NCBI GenBank assembly: GCA_029261875.1
Contig: JAJDAL010000025.1
Coordinates: forward strand, 155,127 to 219,126
Length of the DNA stretch: 64,000 nucleotides
Direction: 5' to 3'
Source of the DNA: Deltaproteobacteria bacterium
GTDB lineage: Bacteria > Myxococcota_A > UBA9160 > JAJDAL01
Shown here: in pieces, positions 51,742 through 61,700 of the stretch
Layout: each line of letters starts with the position of its first letter
How positions within the stretch are numbered: the first letter of the stretch is position 1
Translations under genes and position numbers: made by a program
Notes under the pieces: model-generated
What the model saw: only the letters and a program-made list of their open reading frames with translations
What the model was told of the DNA's origin: nothing
Databases searched by the model: none

Positions 51742-52594
51742 TGCGTTCGCCCAGATCTTCGAGACCCTTGCGCACGCCTTCCTTGTCGAAGCCCGGCGGA
51801 CCCGTGACGAGCCGCGAAACGCCGAGATCCTGAAAGCGCTTCACCGCGTCGAGGTCGCGGAGCGCAGATCCCGTGGTGATCTCGATTTCTTCCGGCTTGC
51901 GCCCGATCTTTCCGCATTCGTCTTTCAAGACCGTGAGTAGTTTCGACAGGGCTTCGGGGTCTTCGCCGCCGCTGACGGGAAAGAATCCGTCGCCGAAGCG
52001 CGCTGCACGCCGCGCCGCACCGGGGACGTGTCCCCCGACGAGGATCGGCACGCCGCCGGCCTGCACGGGTTTCGGGTTCGAGTGCACGGGACCCCAACGA
52101 TGGAACTTGCCTTCGAAGGGCTGGGCTTCTCCTTTCCAAAGCGTGCGAATGGCCTGGATGGCTTCCTCGGTTCGCGCCGCCCGTTCGGAGAAATCGATTC
52201 CCAGGGTTTCGAACTCTTCGCGCAACCAGCCGATGCCGACTCCCAGGATCGCCCGGCCACCGGACAGAACGTCGAGGGTGGCGGCTTCCTTGGCCACATA
52301 AGCGGGGTGGCGTTGGGGGAGAATCATGATTCCGGTGCCCAGGCGCAGCTTCTTCGTCACCGCCGCGGCAAAGGCGAGCGGAAGAAGGGGATCCGGGATC
52401 GGAGAATCTTCGCCTCCGGGCATGCGACCCGTCGCGCTGTAGGGGTACTCGGACTTGTACCCTTCGGGGACCACGACGTGTTCGACCGTGAAGATCGATT
52501 CGACGCCCACGTCCTCGGCGCTGCGCGCGAGATTCTCGAGATGATCCGGCAGCCCGAAGGGACCGGCATTCGCAAACATGATTCCGATTTTCAC
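51725..52594 (-). CDS. LLM-class flavin-dependent oxidoreductase (F420-type)
   Basis: This 289-residue bacterial-luciferase-like TIM barrel starts MKIGIMFANAGPFG and has VESIFTVEHVVVPEGY, LRLGTGIMILPQRHP, LDVLSGGRAILGVGIGWLREEFE and GVPILVGGHVPGAARRAARFGDGFFP. These match the F420-dependent subgroup common in actinobacteria and some deltaproteobacterial lineages. F420 or FMN dependence is inferred, and the substrate is unknown. It reads toward the small TPR gene and overlaps it by 17 bases. Confidence 0.88.
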   Translation of the reverse strand: MKIGIMFANAGPFGLPDHLENLARSAEDVGVESIFTVEHVVVPEGYKSEYPYSATGRMPGGEDSPIPDPLLPLAFAAAVTKKLRLGTGIMILPQRHPAYVAKEAATLDVLSGGRAILGVGIGWLREEFETLGIDFSERAARTEEAIQAIRTLWKGEAQPFEGKFHRWGPVHSNPKPVQAGGVPILVGGHVPGAARRAARFGDGFFPVSGGEDPEALSKLLTVLKDECGKIGRKPEEIEITTGSALRDLDAVKRFQDLGVSRLVTGPPGFDKEGVRKGLEDLGERIISKL

Positions 52595-52713
52595 GCTCTT
52601 CTCCTCCTTGGGGCCCTATTGGAGGACAAAGCGCGAGGGGATGCAAGTTCCCGCTCGAAGCGGAAAACGGGGACCGCGGAAGGGCGTAGCCCGCAGGGGA
52701 GGCGGTCGCTGAA

Positions 52714-55700
52714 TCAATAGGCGGTATTGAGATTCAGGAACCAGCCGTGGCTGTTGTAGTTGAGGCGCGTCAGGTTGTCGGAGAAGTCGCTGAAGTTGTA
52801 ACCGACGCCCAGGCGCATGTTGTCGCCGATTCTGCGGTCGACGCCGAGCAGCAGACCCTGTCGCGCGTCGCGCGCCTGGGCGACGTGGAGCCAGCGGTAT
52901 TCTCCGAGCAGATCCCAGTTTTCGATCACGTGGTAGCGGACCCGTGCCACCGCCAGCTCGGTCTGGGTCGCAAACCAACGCCCTTCGTCTCGGGAGATGC
53001 GCAGCTCGCCGCGCTTGACCGCGAACTTGGCGCCCAGTTCCACGCGTTCCGTGAGGTCGTAGATGCCTTCGAGGGAAAACACGTGAGAGCGTTCGTCGTT
53101 GCGCGTCGTATCCTGACCCGCGCTCGGGAGATCGAGCAGGTAGGTGTACTTCCCGAGCAGGTTCAGTCGATCGTTTTCGACCGGGCGATACGCGAAACCC
53201 AAGCTGCCCTCGACGTAGCGTCCGGCCAGCGAGTCGCTCGCAAAGTCCTTCGAATGGGAGAAGTCGAATTTCGCGAGCAGCGTGAGGGCTTCGTCGAGGT
53301 CGAAGTCGACACGCTGGCTGGTAAACCAGGTCGATTCGTCGACATCGCCTTTGTCCCGTCGGTATTCGAGCGTACTGCCCAGGCGCAGGTTCTTCTGCTT
53401 GTATCCCCAATTGAACGACGCGGCGTCGCGTTCCACGAGGCCCACGTCGTTCGAGTCGAAGGTGCTCGATTCGATCGACAATCCGAAATTCCAACCGCCG
53501 GGATTCCAGTCCGCGCCGATCACGTGCCCCGAACCGACCGCTTCGGAGTCTTGGCGGAATTGGGATTCCTGGAAGACCGACAGACGATCCGCCACCTGCG
53601 CGCGCTGGCCCAAACTGAAGCGATGCCCGGCCAGATCCGTGCGGTCCGCAGAGATCGAATAGGTTCCGAACACGCTGTAGTCGTCCGTCGGCGCCACATC
53701 GACGCCGACTTCGAGCGCTTCGCCGCGATTGCCCGTGCTGGCTTCCACGCGAACGCCGACGTGGTCGCCGAGCCTCGCCTGTACGCCCAGGGTGGCGAGA
53801 TTGTTTTCATCCGCGTCGTCGTCGCGGGCGAGGGTGGTTTGAGCGGACGCGTACGCCTGAATGTCCTGGGTGACGTCGTAGGTCACCTGCGCGCCGGCCT
53901 CCGTCGAGATCGTATCTTCGAGGCCCGCGTGCTTCTCGCGCACGTGGCGCACTTCGCCCGCGATGCCGACTTTCTCCGTCAGCTGGTATTGGGCGTGGCC
54001 GGTGACCGAACGTTTCTCGCGTTCCCCTTCGCGATCGAGGACGGCGCCCCGAGCCGAAAGGAACCATTCCTCCGAGGGATGCCACGCGAGTTCCGCGCCG
54101 TATTCGACGGTGTCGGCACCGGTTTCCGCGCGGGCACTGGAGAAGCCCGAAGAGCGGCTTCGCCACCAGATGGCCGCGGTGGCGTCGGTTTCGACACCCA
54201 ACAGTTCACCCAGGGCGGAGCGGGCTTCGAGACCGAGCGCCGTGCCGCTGCGCATGTCTTCCTGGGCGGCGACGCGCAGGTCACGGAACGATAGGCCCCC
54301 GTCGTCCGAGAAATCGCCCGCGTTGGCCTGGCGATTGCGGGTGTTGCCGTATTCGGCCTTCAGGTAGGTGCTTTCGTTGACGCGCCAGGTCGCATCGGCA
54401 CCCCAGATCTGGTGATCGTCGTTGTTGCGATTCTCGTGCACGAAGGTGCCGCCGACTTCCACGTGGTCGGATAGCCAGGTGCTGGCACGGCCACCGTAGG
54501 TGAGTTTGTCGGTGTCGAAGCCCTCGGGGCTGTACTCGTAATCCGCCACCAGGAAGACCTGGTCCCCGTCGAGGGGCTGATCCTTGATGATGGCCGGACC
54601 CGCCGCCCGGGTGACGGAAGTCAGCGGTCGACTGAGCAGGACGCGTCCGTTGCGTTCGTCGATATCGTAATCGCGGCCGCGTTCGAGTTCGATGTTCTCT
54701 ACCACGCGTTCGGAATCGCGCTCGCGCACTTCGACGGCCAGCCGCTCGGAGCCGCGCACCACATCCGTGTGGCGCAGGTAGTAGAGGCTGCCGCCGGTGC
54801 CGCGGAATTCGTTGTGCGCCAGGGCGCTCTGGGCCTCGGAGGCGAACGCGATCACGTCGTGTTTGGGTTCGCCGAACTCGGTAGTCTCGGTACTGCGGTG
54901 TTGTACGCGAGCGCCGTAGAGCCCGCGGCTGTAGCGCACGAATTCGTTGCCCGTGAGTCCGGTTCGGAAGTTGCCCCACAATACCTGGGATTGATCCCAG
55001 TCGACGCGGATGTAGAAGCGTCCCTGGCTATCCACATCGCTCGTCGTGGTCGAATCGTCGCCGTAGACGGGGTAGTAGCGGTCCGGGTCGATGTGGCGGA
55101 AGAGCGACTCCGCATTCTCGCGGTGCAGATTGTCGAAGACTTCCGAGAGCTCGTTCTCGCCCGTGTCGAGGGCGGCGGTGACGAGGTATTTCCCGCGCAC
55201 TTTGCCCTTCAGGTAGAAGGCGAAGCGCCCTTCGGTGAACAGGTCCTTGTCGAAGGAATCGTCGGGCGCGAGGGTTTCGATGTTGCCGCGAATGTGGTTG
55301 CGGCCGATCGTCACGTCGCCCAGTGCCACCAGGAAGAAGGCCTGCTGCTTCACTTCGACGGCGAGGTTTCGCTTCCACTCGTCGCCTCGGGGGCGATCCA
55401 CGGCGAGATCGAAGCGCTGGGGGCCGTAGGGGAGAATCTGTTCGGAGACGAAACTGCCGGCCGGGTCCACGGCGATCGGGTCGCCATTTACGCGCAGGCG
55501 GAGGTCCGGGTCGAGGCCGGTTCCGTGCAGGCGGACCGTGGAGCCCGAGAGCGCGATGGTTTGACGCGCGAGATTGCTGCTACCGCGAAGGTCCGGCGGT
55601 TCTTCCTCGTGCCCGACGTCGCGCTGCGCGGTGATCGCGAGGCTCCGGAACGCGGTCTCGTCGAAGCGGCCTGCGGGGTCGAACGCGCGCAACCGGTATT

Positions 55701-58700
55701 CGAGCTGGCGCACTTCGGAAAGCGACCGCGGATCGTCGATTTCCCCATCCCAGTGGATCGTGTCGACGGACTGGAGGGTTCGACCCGTCAAGACGCGCAG
55801 GGGGCGCAGGCGTTCCGTGTCGCTGGCATCGAAGATTTCGAGTTCGTAGCGATCGATGAAGGCCGGGTAGTTGGTGTAGATCTGGAAGCGCACGGGTTCG
55901 CTCATCCCCGAAGCGTCGAGCCGCACCGGTGCCACGGCGCGAACGTTGAGTCGCGGGTCGGCGACATCGGGACTCTGTGTCGCCCAGATCAGGCCGCCGC
56001 CGGGTACGCGCAATCGGGACAGTTCCCCGGCCAGCGCTTCGGACATAGCGTCGGCGCCGTCGACCGCGGGCAGGTCTTCGCCGTCCGGCGACAACACGTC
56101 GATGATGAACGCCGGATCGAATTCGCAGAATTCGCCGCCGCAAAGCAGGTCCTGGGGATCCGGCAGCAGGTCGAAGGTGGACGGTTCGAGGGACTGGCCC
56201 ACGGTGTCGAGCTCGACGTTGGGCGGCGGCGGCATCGCGTCGAGCATGCGTCCCGGCGGGTCGATGGCCGGTCGCGCAATTTCGGGTTCGGTGACCGGTT
56301 CCGGCGTTGCGGCTTCGAGGATCTCCTCGACCGGCGCGACGATCGGCGGTTCTGTGGGAATGGCGGCTTCGCGTGCCGGAAGGAGAGCCTCCTCGGGAAT
56401 CGCCTCGCTTTCGACAACGCTGGGTTTGGGCGCCGGTGCCAGCGGAGGCTCGGGTTCCGGCCGGGGTAGCGCGATTTCGACCTCGGGATCCGTTGCGGCG
56501 CCGGGCGTCGCGGGTGCGATGGCTTCGGGTGTTACGACCACGGGGGCGCTTCGGGGCGCCGGTTGCGGTCCGGTGACGATCGGTGCTTCGCGTTTGGACG
56601 ACACGCGAATCTCGATTCCCTGCATGGCATTCTCGCCGAGGAGTTCCGTCAGGATTCGACGCGTCTTGGCGTCCACGTCTTCCGCGAGATGCCGCGAGCG
56701 GACGTTTTCATCGCGCACCTTCGCGTAGCCCTCGACCGCCATTCGCCCCGTACGGAAATTGCGGATCGCTTCGGCGACGCCGGTGAGGGCTTCGCGGTAC
56801 TCCTCGTCCAGGTCTTCGTGGTTGGCCTTGTAGTACAGCTTGTCGCCGAGCTGGACGTGGACGATGGCGTTGGGGCGACTCCACGCGGGCGGTGCGACCC
56901 CGAAATTGACCTTCGTCATGAGTCCCTGGGTGATGCGGATCACGCGCGGGTTCTCGGTGCTGAAGCGCGCGCCTTCGGGCAGGGTGGCGGGGTCGACCTT
57001 GAGGACGAAGTTGCGGCCGCGTTCGAAGCGCCCGCCGTCCACGTCGGCAATGTGGTAGCGGCCGTGGGCATCGGTTTCGATCAACAGGCCCGTGGCGGTC
57101 GCCAGGCGCGCACCGGGAATGCCGGGCTCCTCCGGATCCGGGAACCCATCACCGTCGGCGTCGAAGAAGACCTTCCCGATGATGGTCGTCTTCTGCAAGA
57201 TCGGATCGAGTCCAACCGTGACGGTTTCCGTCGCCGTGTTGCCCAACGGGGCGCCGAAGGCGGCCTTCGGTGTGGCGTAGTTCTTGTAGTCCCCCGGGAT
57301 CACACCGGCGCCGACGCGCAGCAGGTAGGTGACCGCGACGGTTTCGTCGATCGCGAAGGGGATATTGCGGAACTCGACCGGGCGCTGGCCGATGCCCTCG
57401 ATGGCGACGGGCTCCTGTCCGGTCCTGTGCAGGCGAGCCGAACCGTCGATGAACTTGAAGCCCGCGGGCACCACGTCCGACAGCTTGACGGCCGCCAATG
57501 TGTTGCCGCCGACGTTCACCGCCGTGAGCTTGTATTCCAGCATGTCACCGATCACGACATCCGTCTGCTCGGCGACTTTGCTGAGTAGGATCTGGCCCGG
57601 GGCCGGCGGATCGAGCGGGATATCGTTGTTGATCAGATTCCCGCTCGTCGCGACGAAGCGCCAGCTCAAGTAGTAGACACCGGTCGTAAATCCCTGCACG
57701 TCGTTGACGGTATCCGGCAGCGGGTCCGGTGCCGTTGTCGGCGGAATCGCGGTAGAGGGATAGGCGTAGTCACTGCTCGGCGGCGTAACGCTGATGAGGT
57801 AGTTGAACGGTCCCGCGAGTAGCCATTCGTAGCGGCCGTCGCTTTCCGTAACTTCGCTGTAGGCGAGCAGATCCGTGGGATCGATCACTCCGTCGGTGTC
57901 GAGATCCTGGTAGATGTTCACCACCGCGCCTTGAATGGGCTCCCGGCTCACGCTGTCGTAGACGAAGCCCGCCGGGTCGATGATGGGGAAGTCCTGGGTC
58001 GAGGACCCGCCCGAGGGAACCGTGGCCACGCGCCGGAAGGTATTGAACTCGCCGTTGGGGGCGATGACTTCGAACATCATCGGACCTGCGGGAATCCCGG
58101 TGAATGTGTAGGGGCTCGCGGTGGTGGCGGTGGATTCGAGGATGTCGTCTGCGGTGTTGAAGATCGTATCCGCGCCGGCAGATTTGACGTTCAGCACCAC
58201 ACCGCTCAAGGATTCCCCGGGATCTTGGACACCGTTGCGATTGCGGTCGAAGTACACACTTCCCGACGTGTTTCCGATCAGGGCCGCCGCAATGTCGATG
58301 GTCTTGTCGTCCGTCGCGACGAGGGTTCCCAGGTTGTCGACTTCGAGTTCGAGGTTGTCGGCCGCCGAAATCGCGGTGAAGTTCGCGAAGGAGAGATCCG
58401 ACACTGCGATCGCGTCGTTGGCGGCGAAATTGGTCGTGACGTTCAGAACGAGGGTCTGATTCGCATCCTCGTAGCTGACGGTCGTCGAGACCTTCGTCGA
58501 AGCGGCGCCTCCGATGGTGGCCGTGGTATCCGTCGTATCCCAGGTCATGCCGAAGCCCGCCGGGATGCGGATTCGGATGTCGCCCGCGGCCGAGACCGCC
58601 GGACCTGCGGAACTCTCGGTAATCGTGATGGGGCTGATCGCCACCGTGGGTTGCGCGACGTTGAACGATTGATTGGCCGCGGACGAGAGCGTGGGGCCCG

Positions 58701-61700
58701 CGATGCCGATGGTCTGGGCGTCCTCGTCCGCGGCATCGCCCAGGTTGTTAACTTCCAGCTCGAGGTTGTCCGTCGCCGAAGCGGCGCTGAAGTTTTCGAA
58801 GGAGAGGCCGGAGACGGTGATGACATCGCCCGCCGCAAAGTTGGTCGTTACGTCCACGACCAGTGTCTGACTGGTGTCCTCGTAGCTGACGGTCGTCGAG
58901 ACCTTGGTCGACGCGGCGCCGCCGATGGTGGCCGTGGTATCCGCGGTATCCCAGGTCATGTTGAAGCCCGCGGGAATCCGGATCCGGAGGTCGTCGGTGG
59001 TGTTGATGGCCGCGGCGTTCGCGTCTTCACTGACGGTGATGGTGCTGATCGCCGTGGTTGCGTCGTTGACGGTAAAGAGCTGATTCGCCGCCGACGCCAG
59101 GGTCGGTGCGCTGACGGCAATGGTCTGGGCATCGTCGTCGGCGGAGGTTCCCAGGTTGTTGACTTCGAGCTCGAGGTTGTCGGGCGCGGAACCGGCGCTG
59201 AAGTTTTCGAAGGAGAGCGCAGCGATCGTAATCGCGTCACCGGCGCTGAAGTTGGTGGTGACGTTGACGACGAGGGTCTGGCTCGCGTCTTCGTAGGAGA
59301 CGGTGCTCGACACCTTGGTGGAGGCGGCGCCGCCGATGGTGGCGGCGGTGTCCGCCGTGTCCCAGGTCATGTTGAAGCCCGAGGGAATGCGGATGCGAAT
59401 GTCGTCGGTGGTGTTGATGGCCGCGAAGGCGGCGTCTTCGGTGACCGTAATCGTGCTGATGGCCGTCGTGGGGTCGCTGACCACGAACACCTGGTTGGCC
59501 GCGGACGCCAGGGTCGGGGCGCCGATGGAGATCGTGCGCGTGTCCGTATCGACAGCGGTGCCGAGGTTGTTGGTTTCCAGTTCGAGGTTGTCGGCCGCAG
59601 ACCCGGCGGAGAAGGCCTCGAAGGAGAGACCCGAAACGGTGATGACGTCCCCGGCGGCAAAGTTGGTCGTTACGTCGACGACCAACGTCTGGCTCGTGTC
59701 CTCGTAGGTCACGGTGGTGGAGACCTTGGTGGAGGCCGCGCCGCCGATGGTGGCGGTGGTGTCCGCCGTATCCCAGGTCATGTTGAAGCCCGCGGGAATG
59801 CGGATGCGGATGTCGTCCGTCGTGTTGATGGTCGCGGTGGTGGCGTCTTCCGTGACGGTGATGGCGCTGATGGCCGTCGTGGGATCGCCCACCGTGAATT
59901 GCTGGTTGGCGGCGGAAAGCAGCGTCGGAGATCCAATGGCGATGGTCTGGGCGTCGGTGTCCACCACCGTGTCGAGGTTGTTGACCTCCAGCTCCAGGTT
60001 GTCGGCGGCGGAAGCGGCGCTGAAGGCTTCGAAGGAAAGTCCGGAAACCGTGATGGCATCGCCGGCGGCGAAGTTCGTCGTCACCGCGATCACGAGGGTC
60101 TGGCTCGTATCCTCGTAGCTGACCGTGGTCGAGACCTTGCTGGAGGCCGCGCCGCCGATCACGGCGGTGGTGTCCGCCGTATCCCAGGTCATGTTGAAGC
60201 CCGAGGGAATACGGATGCGGATGTCGTCGGTGGTGTTGATGGTCGCGGTGCTCGCGTCTTCGGTCACGGTGAGGGTGCTGATGGCGGTCGTGGGATCGCC
60301 CACGGCAAAGGTCTGATTGGCCGCCGAGGCCACGGTGGCACCACCGATGGCGATGGTCTGGGAATCGGTGCTCGCCACGGTGTCGAGATTGTTGACTTCG
60401 AGTTCGAGGTTGTCGGCCGCGGAGCCAGCGGAGAAGGCTTCGAAGGAAAGTCCGGAAATCGTGATCGCGTCACCGGCAGCAAAATTGGTGGTGACGTCGA
60501 CCACGAGGGTTTGGCTCGTATCCTCGTAACTGACCGTGGTCGAGACCTTGGTGGAAGCCGCGCCGCCGATGACGGCGGTGGTGTCCGCCGTATCCCAGGT
60601 CATGTTGAAACCCGAGGGAATGCGAATGCGAATCTCGTCCGTGGTATTGATCGAGGCGACGGACGCGTCTTCGGTGACCGTGATGGTGCTGATGGCGGTC
60701 GTCGGGTCGTTGACGACGAACACCTGGTTGCCCGCCGAAGCGACGCTGGGACCGGACACCCCGATCGTTTGCGCATCGTCGTCCGCCACGGTTCCGAGGT
60801 TGTTGACTTCCAATTCGAGATTGTCGGCCGCCGACGCGGCACTGAAGGCTTCGAAGGAGAGCCCGCCTAGGGTGATGACGTCGCCCGCGGCGAAGTTGGT
60901 TGTCACGTTGACGACCAGGGTCTGGCTGGTGTCCTCGTAGCTGACCGTGGTCGAGACCTTGGTGGAGGCCGCGCCGCCGATCACCGCCGTGGTGTCCGCC
61001 GTGTCCCAGGTCATGTTGAAGCCCGAGGGGATGCGGATACGGATGTCGTCCGTCGTGTTGATGGTGGCCGTCGTGGCGTCGTCGGTGACCGTGATGGTGC
61101 TGATGGCGGTCGTCGGGTCGTTGACGACGAACACCTGGTTGGCCGCCGAGGCAAGCGTCGGCGCACCGATGGCGATGGTCTGGGAGTCGGTGTCCGCGAC
61201 GGTGTCGAGGTTGTTGATCTCCAACTCGAGGTTGTCGGCTGCCGACGCCGCACTGAAGGCTTCGAAGGAGAGTCCGGAAACCGTGATGACGTCGCCGGCG
61301 GCGAAGTTGGTCGTCACCGCGATCACGAGGGTCTGGCTCGTATCCTCGTAGCTGACCGTGGTCGAGACCTTGCTGGAGGCCGCACCGCCGATCACGGCGG
61401 TGGTGTCCGCCGTGTCCCAGGTCATGTTGAAGCCGGACGGAATGCGGATGCGGATGTCGTCCGTCGTGTTGATGGTCGCCGCCGCCGCGTCTTCCGTCAG
61501 CGTAATCGCACTGATGGCCGTGGTCGGATCACCCAGGGAGAAGAGTTGATTGGCCGCGGAGGCGAGAGTGGGCGCGCCGATAGCGATTGTTTGGGCATCG
61601 TCATCTGCCACGGTGCCCAGGTTGTTGACTTCGAGCTCGAGGTTGTCGGCCGCCGACGCCGCACTGAAGGCTTCGAAGGAGAGTCCCGCGACGGTGATGA

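Noticed and set aside
57931..60870. Plus-strand open frame of 979 codons through the repeats
   Set aside because: It is the antisense of the 411-bp repeats. The repeat unit lacks stops on that strand by codon bias. The product is a Gly/Arg/Asp-rich low-complexity chain, while the minus strand gives conserved beta domains.
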